A DNA stretch of 64,000 bases from Natrialbaceae archaeon AArc-T1-2 (GTDB lineage Archaea > Halobacteriota > Halobacteria > Halobacteriales > Natrialbaceae). The notes beneath the pieces were generated by a model. The model was not told the DNA's origin, made no database searches, and worked only from the letters and a program-made list of their open reading frames with translations. Of the stretch, positions 55,809 through 64,000 are shown one piece after another. Position numbers and translations under genes: made by a program. Position 1 is the stretch's first letter; each line of letters starts with the position of its first letter. Where the stretch lies: assembly GCF_030273315.1 (NCBI RefSeq), contig NZ_CP127174.1:620001-684000 (forward strand). The letters run 5' to 3'.

Positions 55809-56276
55809 CTAGAGTCCCTCGAGCGAGCGCAGTTTCTGTTCGACCGGCGGTGGAGCCGCACTGGGACCGTCGCGAACGCGGTGATCGGGGATCAAGATTG
55901 GCGTCGGGTTCTCGTCGAGAGCCGTTCGCACCAACACGACGTCGTCTTCGTCGTCGGGATCGAGGTCGGGCGTCATCCGTGCGAGTGCGTCGACGCCCAC
56001 CTGATCGCCGTAGGGAATCTCACGGACCGTCTCCAGGACGGCCCGCTGGTCGGTCGGGACGGTGAGTGCGATCTGAACGTCCTCGAACGTGATCTCCTCG
56101 ACGCCCTCGAGATACTCGAAGATCCGCTCGAGGATCGGGTGGTCGTCTTCGGCGTCCTCGGCGGGTGTCTCCGGGAACGAGACACGCAGCACGCGTCCGC
56201 TTGCGATCCCCATCTGAACGTACCGACCGAGGTACGACGACTCGCGTGCGTAGATACCGGCGACCGCTTCGTCCAT
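55809..56276 (-). CDS. Alkyltransferase-like (MGMT-related) protein without the active cysteine
   Basis: 155 residues of the Ogt/MGMT fold: a beta-rich N-terminal domain (SGRVLRVSFPE), then a helical part with TVREIPYGDQVGVDALARM and the DNA-binding wing. Where methyltransferases have PCHR, this protein reads IPDHRV, so the alkyl-accepting Cys is Asp. It cannot remove alkyl groups by the usual route but may bind DNA lesions as alkyltransferase-like proteins do. Divergent from trpC, with the shared 94-bp promoter. Confidence 0.8.
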   Translation of the reverse strand: MDEAVAGIYARESSYLGRYVQMGIASGRVLRVSFPETPAEDAEDDHPILERIFEYLEGVEEITFEDVQIALTVPTDQRAVLETVREIPYGDQVGVDALARMTPDLDPDDEDDVVLVRTALDENPTPILIPDHRVRDGPSAAPPPVEQKLRSLEGL

Positions 56277-56340
56277 GTCCCCCGAGAGGGGCGGCGTGGA
56301 CTTGAATATTCGCCGGTCGCAGTTCGATGGCGCAAGGTTT

Positions 56341-56368
56341 TTGTACATATGAGTACGTCGATGTACAA
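56341..56368. promoter_or_regulatory. Paired TGTACA boxes upstream of trpC
   Basis: TTGTACAT (56341-56348) and ATGTACAA (56361-56368) form a perfect inverted repeat, two helical turns apart, ending 2 bp before the trpC start codon. TGTACA is the TRP-box word recognised by the TrpY repressor of Methanothermobacter, so a tryptophan-responsive operator is the simplest reading. A TTTTT run sits just upstream (56337-56342). Confidence 0.6.
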
Positions 56369-56370
56369 CA

Positions 56371-57141
56371 ATGGAGGAGCAATCTGCAGTCGATCCCGCG
56401 GTCGCGTCGATCCTCGAGGCGGCCCGGGACCGATCCGGCGGCGACCGGATCGACGTCGACGCACGGTCGTTTCCGGACGCGATCGCCGAAGCGGCCGCGG
56501 ACGGACGTGTGCCAGTGATCGGGGAGGTAAAGCCGACGAGCCCGACGGCCGAGGGGACGCGAACCGACGATCCCGTCGAGCTGGCGACGGCGATGGTCGA
56601 CGGCGGCGCGGCCGCGATCTCGGTGCTGACCGAGCCGACCCACTTCGAGGGCTCGCCTGAGGCACTGACACGGGTGCGCGATGCCGTCGACGTGCCGGTC
56701 CTCCGGAAGGACTTTCTCCTCCGCGAGGAGCACATAGACGTCGTCGAAGCCGATCTGGTGCTACTTATCGCTCGCTTCGTCGACGACCTCGAGGGACTCG
56801 TCGCGGCCGCTCGCGACCGTGGCTTTCAGCCGCTGGTCGAGGTCCACGACGTCGACGAACTCGAGGCGGCCCTGTCGGCCGGCGCGGAGATCGTCGGCGT
56901 GAACAACCGCGACCTGACGAGACTCGAGGTCGACCTCGAAACATTCGAGTCGGTTGCCCCGCACGTTCCAGACGACGTGGCGCTGATCGCCGAGAGCGGG
57001 ATTTCGACCCCGGACGACGTCCGTCGCATGCGCGAAGCTGGCGCAGACGCATTGCTCGTCGGTAGCGCGATCATGGACCACGGCGGAGACAGCGACGTCC
57101 GCGAGAACACACGGGAGCTGACACAGACGGAGCACACATGA
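56371..57141 (+). CDS. trpC: Indole-3-glycerol-phosphate synthase
   Basis: 256 residues of a (beta/alpha)8 barrel. Conserved [14 protein letters not shown] near 50, VLRKDFLL (catalytic Lys) near 112, [14 protein letters not shown] near 176 and [11 protein letters not shown] near 209, the usual active-site strands. It closes CdRP to indole-3-glycerol phosphate. First gene of trpCBA; the stop overlaps the trpB start (ATGA). The Trp-box-like repeat lies directly upstream. Confidence 0.97.
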   Translation: MEEQSAVDPAVASILEAARDRSGGDRIDVDARSFPDAIAEAAADGRVPVIGEVKPTSPTAEGTRTDDPVELATAMVDGGAAAISVLTEPTHFEGSPEALTRVRDAVDVPVLRKDFLLREEHIDVVEADLVLLIARFVDDLEGLVAAARDRGFQPLVEVHDVDELEAALSAGAEIVGVNNRDLTRLEVDLETFESVAPHVPDDVALIAESGISTPDDVRRMREAGADALLVGSAIMDHGGDSDVRENTRELTQTEHT

Positions 57142-58421
57142 GCGAGAGTACGTTCGGCAGGTACGGTGGACAGTACGTTCCCGAGGCGTTGATGCCGGCC
57201 CTCGAGGAACTCGAGGACGCCTACGAGCGGTACGTCCTCGAGAACGAAAACGGATTTCTAGACGAGTTTCGCGATCGGATGCGGGACTTTGGCGGTCGGC
57301 CGACCCCGCTCCAGCGGGCGGATCGGCTAAGCGAGCGCTACGACCGCGAGATCTACCTCAAGCGCGAAGATCTCGTCCACGGCGGTGCCCACAAGCTGAA
57401 CAACGCACTCGGCCAGGTGCTGCTCGCGAAGTACATGGGCAAAGAGCGGATCATCGCCGAGACTGGCGCGGGCCAACACGGTACGGCGACGGCGATGGCC
57501 GCGGCACATCTCGACATGCCCTGTGAGATCTACATGGGCCGGACCGACGTCAACCGCCAGCGTCCAAACGTCTACCGGATGCGAATGAACGGCGCCGAGG
57601 TCAACCCGGTCGAGGCCGGTCGCGGGACGCTCAAGGAGGCGATCAACGAGACACTGCGTGACTGGGCGACGACCGTCGAGACCACCCACTACGTCATCGG
57701 CTCGGTCGTCGGTCCCCACCCGTTCCCGAAGATGGTCCGGGACTTCCAGTCGGTGATCGGCGAAGAGGCCCGCGCACAGATCCGCGAGCAGACGGGACGA
57801 CTCCCCGACAGCGTCGTCGCCTGTGCCGGCGGCGGCTCGAACACGATGGGGACGTTTCACGCGTTCGTCGACGATAGCGCGGAGCCACGCTCCGCGGACG
57901 ACTCGAGCGGTGAGCAAGGCGAACCGCGAGAGCACGTCGATCTCTACGCCGTCGAAGCCGGCGGCTCGAGCCTCGAGATCGACGTCGAGGAGGGTGTCGC
58001 GCCCAACTCCGCGACGCTGTCGACCGGCACCGACGGCGTCCTCCACGGCGCGATGACGAAGCTGCTCCAGAGCAGCGACGGCCAGATCGTCGAATCCCAC
58101 AGCGTCAGCGCCGGGCTGGACTACGCCGGGGTCGGCCCCGAACTCTCCGCACTCGTCGAGCGCGGCCGGGTTCGGCCCGTCACTGTCGACGACGAGGCCG
58201 CGCTGAACGCCTTCCATCGCCTGTCGCGACTCGATGGGATCATCCCCGCCCTCGAGTCGTCACACGCGCTTGGCTATCTCGAAGAGGCTCACGAGGATCT
58301 CGGCGACCTCGTCGTCGTCACCGTCTCCGGCCGCGGTGACAAAGACCTAGAGACCGTCCTCGAGGAGACCGACGGCCGAGATCTCGAAGCCGCTCCCGAC
58401 GTCGAGGTGTTCGACGGATGA
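57138..58421 (+). CDS. trpB: Tryptophan synthase beta subunit
   Basis: 427 residues. PLP-Lys in [22 protein letters not shown] and the PLP phosphate loop [10 protein letters not shown] all present. A hydrophilic insertion (about residues 250-275, [15 protein letters not shown]) follows that loop. It condenses indole and serine to tryptophan with TrpA. ATGA overlaps at both ends couple trpC, trpB and trpA. Confidence 0.97.
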   Translation: MSESTFGRYGGQYVPEALMPALEELEDAYERYVLENENGFLDEFRDRMRDFGGRPTPLQRADRLSERYDREIYLKREDLVHGGAHKLNNALGQVLLAKYMGKERIIAETGAGQHGTATAMAAAHLDMPCEIYMGRTDVNRQRPNVYRMRMNGAEVNPVEAGRGTLKEAINETLRDWATTVETTHYVIGSVVGPHPFPKMVRDFQSVIGEEARAQIREQTGRLPDSVVACAGGGSNTMGTFHAFVDDSAEPRSADDSSGEQGEPREHVDLYAVEAGGSSLEIDVEEGVAPNSATLSTGTDGVLHGAMTKLLQSSDGQIVESHSVSAGLDYAGVGPELSALVERGRVRPVTVDDEAALNAFHRLSRLDGIIPALESSHALGYLEEAHEDLGDLVVVTVSGRGDKDLETVLEETDGRDLEAAPDVEVFDG

Positions 58422-59323
58422 GTGGCGAGGATCGACGACCGAAGGGAGGTGAGCCTCGGGAACCGCGAACGGGGAACGACGATGAGCAACGACCCGTGAG
58501 CGAGGACGGTGAAAGCGACATAGAACGAGCGATCCGCGAGAACCACCCCGCGCTCATCACCTACGTGACCGCGGGCGACCCCTCCCTCGAGGAGACGAGA
58601 GAGTACGTGGAGGCGCTCGACCGCGGCGGTGCGGACTTGATCGAACTCGGCCTGCCGTTCTCGGAGCCGGTCGCCGAGGGGCCGACGATCCAGGCGGCGA
58701 TAAACCGCGCGCTCGAGGCGGACACCACTCCCGAACGCTTCTTCGAGCTCGTCGACGAACTCGCGATCGAGGCACCGTTGCTGGTGATGACGTACTACAA
58801 CATGATTCTCCAGTATGGGACAGCGCCGGATCCGGAACCGTTCGTCGAGCGCGCCGCCGAGGCCGGGCTCGCGGGGATCATCGTCCCCGACCTGCCCGCC
58901 GAAGAGGCGGGACCGCTCCGGACGGCGTGTGACGCGTACGGCCTCGATCTCGTCTTCATCGTCGCACCGACGACGAAAGGCGAGCGGCTCGATCGGATCA
59001 TGTCCCGGGCGAGTGGCTTCGCGTACGTCCAGGCCCGACTCGGCACCACCGGCGCGCGCGCGGACGTCTCCACGGCGACCCACGACAGTCTCACCCGCCT
59101 CGAGTCCTACGACGTCCCGAAAGCGGTCGGCTTCGGGGTCAGCGAGGGCGACCACGCCCGGGAGATCGTCGAGGCGGGGGCGGACGGCGTCATCGTCGGC
59201 AGCGCGTTGATCGATATAATCGCCGAAAGCGACGACCCCGCCGCGGATCTCGAGGCCAAAGCCCGCGAACTGAAAGCGGGGGCACTCGAAGGAGCGGACG
59301 CCCCAGAACCAGAACAGCCTTAA
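58418..59323 (+). CDS. trpA: Tryptophan synthase alpha subunit
   Basis: 301 residues with a polar N-terminal extension of about 37 residues before the barrel ([12 protein letters not shown]). The catalytic Glu is in LIELGLPFS. The second catalytic acidic residue, Asp in bacteria (ADGPTIQ), is Glu here (VAEGPTIQ). It cleaves indole-3-glycerol phosphate and passes indole to TrpB. An in-frame GTG at 58496 is an alternative start, but the ATGA overlap with trpB supports 58418. Confidence 0.96.
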   Translation: MSGEDRRPKGGEPREPRTGNDDEQRPVSEDGESDIERAIRENHPALITYVTAGDPSLEETREYVEALDRGGADLIELGLPFSEPVAEGPTIQAAINRALEADTTPERFFELVDELAIEAPLLVMTYYNMILQYGTAPDPEPFVERAAEAGLAGIIVPDLPAEEAGPLRTACDAYGLDLVFIVAPTTKGERLDRIMSRASGFAYVQARLGTTGARADVSTATHDSLTRLESYDVPKAVGFGVSEGDHAREIVEAGADGVIVGSALIDIIAESDDPAADLEAKARELKAGALEGADAPEPEQP

Positions 59324-59350
59324 TAGATAGCTTGCTAGTTCCTCGCAAAA

Positions 59351-60145
59351 ATGAGCACTGGAATCAACGCACGACTCGAGCGAATCGGCACGGACGGAGC
59401 GTACCTCATCGTGCCGATGGACCACGGCATCACACTGGGGGCCGTCGACGGCCTCCGGGAGATCGAATCGACGATCGACGCGGTGACACGCGGCGGCGCG
59501 GACGCCGTCCTCACACAACGAGGGATCGCCCCGCGCGTCCACCCGAACAAAAACGGCAGGGGCTACATCGTCCATCTCAACGCCTCGACGTCGATCGGGC
59601 CGGATCCGAACGACAAACGTCTCACCGGCACCGTCGAGGACGCGATCCGGGCCGGTGCAGACGCCGTCTCCTTTCACATCAACGTCGGTTCCGACCACGA
59701 ACCCGACCAGATCACCCAGCTCGCAGAGCTCACCTCCGAGGCCGAGCGATACGGCATGCCGGTTCTCGCGATGGCCTACGCTCGCGGACCCGGCGTCGAC
59801 GGGACGGACCCCGAGGCGCTCGGCCACGCGGTGCGACTCGCAGAGGAGATCGGTGCGGACGTCGTCAAGACCGGCTACAGCGGCGACGCCGACAGCTTCG
59901 AGACCGTCACCGCCGCGACGAGCCTGCCGGTCGTGATCGCGGGCGGCTCGAAGGGGACCGACCGGGAGACGATCGAGATGGTCCGCGGCGCGATCGACGC
60001 CGGCGGCGCGGGCGTCTCGATGGGTCGGTCGATCTTCCAGCACGAGGACCCCAAGGCGATCACGCAGGCGGTCGCCGCCGTTGTCCACGACGATCGCTCG
60101 GTCGAGAAGGCGCTCTCGGACGCCGGGCTGGCACTCGAGGCCTGA
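59351..60145 (+). CDS. 2-amino-3,7-dideoxy-D-threo-hept-6-ulosonate (ADH) synthase
   Basis: 264 residues of the DeoC/class I FbaB-type aldolase barrel: PMDHGITLG near residue 18, LTQRGI, and the Schiff-base Lys in DVVKTGYSGD, with a phosphate site GGSKGTDRE and GRSIFQ. In archaea lacking the DAHP route, this enzyme makes ADH, the starting compound that dehydroquinate synthase II turns into dehydroquinate. It follows trpCBA by 27 bp, which suggests shared control of aromatic synthesis. Its usual partner, the dehydroquinate synthase II gene, is not next to it. Confidence 0.93.
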   Translation: MSTGINARLERIGTDGAYLIVPMDHGITLGAVDGLREIESTIDAVTRGGADAVLTQRGIAPRVHPNKNGRGYIVHLNASTSIGPDPNDKRLTGTVEDAIRAGADAVSFHINVGSDHEPDQITQLAELTSEAERYGMPVLAMAYARGPGVDGTDPEALGHAVRLAEEIGADVVKTGYSGDADSFETVTAATSLPVVIAGGSKGTDRETIEMVRGAIDAGGAGVSMGRSIFQHEDPKAITQAVAAVVHDDRSVEKALSDAGLALEA

Positions 60146-60210
60146 CGGTCGCCGAGACGTGTAATTGATATTACAAAGCGGTTTTGTGAATGCGTGTCTG
60201 ACAGATAGCA

Positions 60211-62061
60211 GTGGCCACGCTCTTGTTGACGGTCATCGGCATCGTCGCACTCGGCGTCGGAGCACAGGTAGTCGCAAAGCGCCTTCGGATTCCGAGCGTG
60301 CTCTTTCTCATCGTTATCGGCGTGGTCATCGGTCCCGAAGGATTGGGGTTCGTGACGATCGAAACGTTCGGCGACGGGCTCTCGACGGTCGTCGGCGTCA
60401 GCGTCGCGATCATCATCTTCGACGGCGCGTTCCATCTCCGTCGAGAGAAACTCGCGACGGCTCCCGAGGCCGTCGTACGACTGACGACCATCGGTGCGGC
60501 GCTCGCGTTCGTCGGCACGGCGGCCGCCGTGTGGGTGTTCCTCGGCGTCGACTGGGACGTCGCCTTCCTGATCGGTGCGTTGTTGATCGCGACCGGACCG
60601 ACCGTGATCACCCCAATTCTCGAGGTCGTAACCGTCCGGGAACACGTCGGCGCAGCGCTCGAGGCCGAAGGGATCGTCAACGACGTGACTGCGGCGGTAC
60701 TCGCGATCGTCATCTTCGAGGTCGTCGTCGTCGCCGGCACGCCGGAGCTGGTGCCGATCTCGTTCCTCCAGCGACTCGTCGTCGGCATCGGGGTCGGCGT
60801 CGTCGCCGCCGCTTCCGTACGGTTCCTGCTCGTCACCGCCACACCGCCGCCGGGCGATGCTCCACAGGTGGCACGGCTTGTTACCCTGACCGCAGCGCTG
60901 GTCGCGTTCGGCCTCGCCGAGTCGGTCTTTTCAGAAACCGGCGTCGCGGCGGCCGCAACCGCCGGGCTCGTCCTCGGAAACATCGAACTCCCACACCGCG
61001 AGGAGATTCTCGAGTTCAACCGGGACCTCACGCTCGTCGTGCTCTCGTTCGTGTTCATCTCGCTCGCCGCCCTGATCGACTTCGACACGTTACTCGGACT
61101 CGGCATCGGCGGCGTCGCCGTCGTCGTCGCCGTGACGCTTTTCGTGCGACCGATCCTCATCGCCATCTCCGCGACCGATCGACAGTTCAACCGTCCGGAA
61201 CGGCTCTTTCTCTCACTCGTCGGTCCCCGCGGCATCATTCCCGCCTCGATCGCGACGCTGTTTGCCATCGAACTCGAGGCGGCCGGCCAGTTCGAGGCCG
61301 CCCAGGCGCTCGCGGGAACCGTCTTTCTCGTCATCTTCACGACAGTCGTCTTGCAGGCGGGCTTTGCCCGACAGATCGCAGACTACCTCGAGGTGATTCC
61401 AATGAGATCGATCATCGTCGGCGGGGGCCGGGTCGGCCGGGCCCTCGCCACGCGACTGGAGGACCGGGGCGAAAACGTCGTGTTGCTCGACCGGGACGAG
61501 GAAGCCGTCGACCGGCTCCGGCAGGACGGGTTCACCGCCGTCCACGGCAACGGTACCGACGCCGAGTCGTTGCGAGACGCCGAGATCGAGGACGCGAAGA
61601 TCGTTGCCGCGACGACCGCCGACGACGACACGAACCTGCTCGTCTCCCAGCTCGCCCGGACGAAGTTCGAGGTCGAGACCGTCGTCGCTCGCGTGAACAC
61701 GCCCGACAACGTCGACGCCTTCGACGCGCTCGACGTCCGCGCGATCGACGTCTCGAGCGCGACGGCCTGGTCGATGGACAACCAGATCGAACGCCCAGCG
61801 TTGAGTCGTTGGATGACCGAACTCGGCGAGGGTCACGACGCACAGGAGGTCACCATCACCGCCGAGGACGTCGTCGGCTCGACGATCCGGGAACTCGACG
61901 CCGAGATCCCGGACGGCTGCATCGTCGCCGTGATCGCGAGAGAGGGCGAGACGTACGTTCCGGAGGCGGATACGGTCCTGAAAGAAGGCGACCGCGTCAC
62001 GTTCATCGGTCGCTACGAGGCCGTCCACGAGGCCGTGACGCGGTTTCACCCACACGGATGA
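60211..62061 (+). CDS. CPA-type Na+(K+)/H+ antiporter with TrkA domains
   Basis: 616 residues from the GTG at 60211. The first 385 or so residues form about 12 membrane helices of an NhaP/CPA1-type exchanger (ATGPTVITPI, VNDVTAAVLAIVIFE). Residues about 395-510 are a TrkA-N domain (RSIIVGGGRVGRALA), and the last 80 a TrkA-C domain. Such regulatory domains bind NAD(H) or other nucleotides and gate transport. Separate from the other two antiporters, which are Kef-like. Confidence 0.92.
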   Translation: MATLLLTVIGIVALGVGAQVVAKRLRIPSVLFLIVIGVVIGPEGLGFVTIETFGDGLSTVVGVSVAIIIFDGAFHLRREKLATAPEAVVRLTTIGAALAFVGTAAAVWVFLGVDWDVAFLIGALLIATGPTVITPILEVVTVREHVGAALEAEGIVNDVTAAVLAIVIFEVVVVAGTPELVPISFLQRLVVGIGVGVVAAASVRFLLVTATPPPGDAPQVARLVTLTAALVAFGLAESVFSETGVAAAATAGLVLGNIELPHREEILEFNRDLTLVVLSFVFISLAALIDFDTLLGLGIGGVAVVVAVTLFVRPILIAISATDRQFNRPERLFLSLVGPRGIIPASIATLFAIELEAAGQFEAAQALAGTVFLVIFTTVVLQAGFARQIADYLEVIPMRSIIVGGGRVGRALATRLEDRGENVVLLDRDEEAVDRLRQDGFTAVHGNGTDAESLRDAEIEDAKIVAATTADDDTNLLVSQLARTKFEVETVVARVNTPDNVDAFDALDVRAIDVSSATAWSMDNQIERPALSRWMTELGEGHDAQEVTITAEDVVGSTIRELDAEIPDGCIVAVIAREGETYVPEADTVLKEGDRVTFIGRYEAVHEAVTRFHPHG

Positions 62062-62068
62062 CGAACGC

Positions 62069-63007
62069 TCACCTCTCCGAGAGGCCAAGCGGATCGTGCT
62101 CTCGGAGTTCGTCGACGACCGCGACACCGACGCGAGCGGCGTTTTCGGTCGCGAGCGCCAGGCTCTCGGGGATGCCCTCGAAGCTCTCCTCGATCGACTG
62201 GTCGGGTGCCGGCCGATCGTAGTTCGCGACCGCACGCACGCTCACGTAGCGATCGAACAACCCGAAGCGCTCGAGTGCGGTCGCCGTCGCGGCGTCTTCC
62301 ATCTCGGTCGTCGCGAACGACTCGAGGCCGTACTCCCCGCAGTACCATTCGACCTCGCGAGCGTAGCGTGGTCCGTGCCAGAACTCGTCGCCACAGACCG
62401 TCGGGCCGACGTCGACGGTCGGCCCATCCGTGACTCCCCCGGGGTATCGGTGCTGGTAGGCCCGCACGTCGTCGTCGGTCTCGAGGTCGACCTCGCGGGC
62501 GGCCGCGAGCGCGGGCTCGAGGACGTCGCCGTTGACGAAGTGGACGGACTTCTCGGGATCGTAGGGAAGTCGATCGATCGGCGGTCCCTCGCGCTCGGCG
62601 AGCAGGTCGGGGTCCCAGCGGTGTTTTCGGTCCCAGTCGACGATTGCGTCGGCGAGAATCACCGATCCGAGCGCGGCCCTCGAGGGCGACGAGCCCGCGA
62701 TGCCGGCAGTGAGGACGTACGCCGTAGAGAGGTCGACGCCGGGGCTCGCACAGAGCGTCGCGACCGTTGTCGCGGCCTCGGATTTGCCAAGCTCCGTCGT
62801 CGTGATCGCGACGCCGTCGCCGGTCAGAAAAAGCGGCGTCTCGAGACCCTCTAGCTCGAGGGCATCGACGATCTCGTGGCGCTCGAGCCAGGCCCGGCGT
62901 TCGTCGAGCGGCGGCTCGAAGGCGACCGCCGGCAGGACCAGCGCGGACGGGCTGACGGGATCGTTACGATCGATGGACCGTGGCTCCGGACGCGAGTGCT
63001 CGCTCAT
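62069..63007 (-). CDS. NUP-family purine nucleoside protein (phosphorylase-like fold)
   Basis: 312 residues from the ATG at 63007 (another in-frame ATG at 63118 would add 37 residues). Contains the NUP (purine nucleoside permease) pattern: TGDGVAITTTELGKSEAATT, YVLTAGIAGSSPS near residue 105, ADAIVDWDRKHRWD, and the late MEDAATATALERF. Members were described as nucleoside permeases in yeasts but resemble nucleoside phosphorylases and are likely soluble here (no TM, no signal). Substrate unverified. Confidence 0.8.
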   Translation of the reverse strand: MSEHSRPEPRSIDRNDPVSPSALVLPAVAFEPPLDERRAWLERHEIVDALELEGLETPLFLTGDGVAITTTELGKSEAATTVATLCASPGVDLSTAYVLTAGIAGSSPSRAALGSVILADAIVDWDRKHRWDPDLLAEREGPPIDRLPYDPEKSVHFVNGDVLEPALAAAREVDLETDDDVRAYQHRYPGGVTDGPTVDVGPTVCGDEFWHGPRYAREVEWYCGEYGLESFATTEMEDAATATALERFGLFDRYVSVRAVANYDRPAPDQSIEESFEGIPESLALATENAARVGVAVVDELREHDPLGLSER

Positions 63008-63154
63008 CGTCCCGTGCTCGTCGCGGGAGGGCGAAGAATCCTCTGGCTGCCCGTGCCGTGGGCCCCGAAGGGGTACCGTGACTAGTCGATCGTGATACGG
63101 TTCATTCACTTCGATCATACAACAGGTACGAGAGCCACGTTAACCGCCTCGCAA

Positions 63155-63400
<246 letters not shown>

Positions 63401-63541
63401 CACCCCCGACATGTTTGTCGATCATATAATAGATTGAAGTCCAGTGCTATTGTAGACCACCATTGATGTTCGGTAACACAAGACGTGTTATCGAGTGCCA
63501 ATCGGCGTTTGGCACCCGGTTGAACGAGAGTGACTCGACAC

Positions 63542-63715
63542 ATGGCACAAGCACACAAACTCGATTGTGAGTCAGCAGAGGCAGATTGCCGGTTCATCAT
63601 CCAGTCGGAAAACGAGGAAGAAGCGATCAAACATGCCAAAAAGCACATGAAAGAAGTTCACGACAAAGAGTTAACCGAGGGGGAACTCCGGGAAGAATAT
63701 CTGCAGGTCGCATAA
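63542..63715 (+). CDS. DUF1059 family small protein
   Basis: 57 residues. MAQAHKLDCESAEADCRFIIQSENEEEAIKHAKKHMKEVHDKE: two Cys and several His in the DUF1059 pattern (C...C...H...H), which could bind a metal. It ends in a short helical tail (EGELREEYLQVA). The product is tiny and soluble. The start ATG at 63542 fits the family. Function is unknown. Confidence 0.85.
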   Translation: MAQAHKLDCESAEADCRFIIQSENEEEAIKHAKKHMKEVHDKELTEGELREEYLQVA

Positions 63716-63941
63716 AAGATCGTCTCGAGTGCACGAGCCCACGCCCCGACCGTCGGCCTCGAGGTCGACTTCGCGCGGGTGGCGTTGACGGTCTCCGAAC
63801 GGGCGCGTCGCCGGGCGGGAACCTGCCGGTGGGACGCCGACCACGAGGCCGACGATGGACCCGTGCGAGCGGCGACGGTGGAGCGAGGGCGCTCGAGTCG
63901 CACCGTGGGCTTTTACCTGCCGCTGTGTCTCTGTCACGACG

Positions 63942-64000
63942 ATGGGACTGCTCGATCTGATGTTCGGCCGGTCGATGGGCGACGAGGACGCGTACACGCT
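63942..64000 (+). CDS. Unknown gene, only the first 19-20 codons visible
   Basis: The ATG at 63942 opens MGLLDLMFGRSMGDEDAYT and runs off the window end. A CTTTTACC box about 25-30 bp upstream (in GGGCTTTTACCTG, 63908-63920) is a good leaderless haloarchaeal promoter. Nothing can be said about function from 19 residues. Confidence 0.5.
   Translation, partial: MGLLDLMFGRSMGDEDAYT

Noticed and set aside
60165-62222. A 685-codon Arg/Pro-rich frame over the antiporter at 60.2 kb
   Set aside because: Shadow frame; the overlapping frame has the membrane helices and TrkA domains.

Overview
The window is high-GC haloarchaeal chromosome. The evidence is strongly acidic proteins, leaderless or ATGA/TAATG-overlapping genes, halobacterial families (archaeal-type pilus ATPase, Tat lipoproteins, the archaeal aldolase-type shikimate entry enzyme, archaeosine-precursor genes) and haloarchaeal transposons. 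Gene content would suit a Natrialbales-like haloarchaeon, but the genus is inference.

Layout. 1-4.5 kb: two divergent paralogous Kef-type antiporters (the first cut by the window edge) and two UspA proteins. 4.6-11.8 kb: chorismate synthase, a two-subunit 2-oxoacid:ferredoxin oxidoreductase (probably porAB), an Lrp regulator, a SRPBCC protein and two divergent NosL-like Tat lipoproteins. 11.8-13.6 kb: DUF1684 protein and ZIP metal transporter bracketed by two identical 84-bp palindromes in inverted orientation. 13.6-15.6 kb: queD-queE-queC (preQ0 for archaeosine). 15.6-18.1 kb: a DUF2080-TnpB (IS200/IS605, IS1341 type) element whose tnpB is split by an IS5-type element. 18.2-26.1 kb: HTH regulator, malic enzyme, AEC transporter, CinA-like protein, an IS630 element, YqeC-like protein and an AstE/AspA-type metallo-hydrolase. 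26.3-29.8 kb: sdhCDBA. 29.8-33.1 kb: small genes, HD phosphohydrolase, peroxiredoxin, tatA and tRNA-Arg(CCT).

33.3-42.3 kb holds the most distinctive block: a type IV pilus-type assembly operon with a 1202-residue ATPase, a membrane platform protein and five consecutive single-TM proteins with prepilin-peptidase-like N-termini. An orphan HsdR_N-like gene and a large chemotaxis transducer follow. 46.4-50.0 kb: zinc ribbon, SDR, CPBP protease and MFS permease. 50.0-53.9 kb: a degraded transposase, a lower-GC Type IIG restriction-modification protein and a probably truncated partner, lying against the 3' end of tRNA-Gln(TTG), which is partly duplicated beside it.

54-64 kb: an Lrp regulator divergent from carA, a cysteine-less alkyltransferase-like protein divergent from trpCBA with two TGTACA boxes in the shared promoter, the ADH synthase of the archaeal aromatic pathway, a CPA-type antiporter with TrkA domains, a NUP-family nucleoside protein, a strongly folded non-coding stretch resembling an IS605 right end, a DUF1059 protein and the start of another gene.

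Together the housekeeping genes link central carbon (Por, malic enzyme, Sdh) and aromatic/tryptophan synthesis (ADH synthase, AroC, TrpCBA) with ion homeostasis. At least four mobile-element families have reworked the spaces between them.
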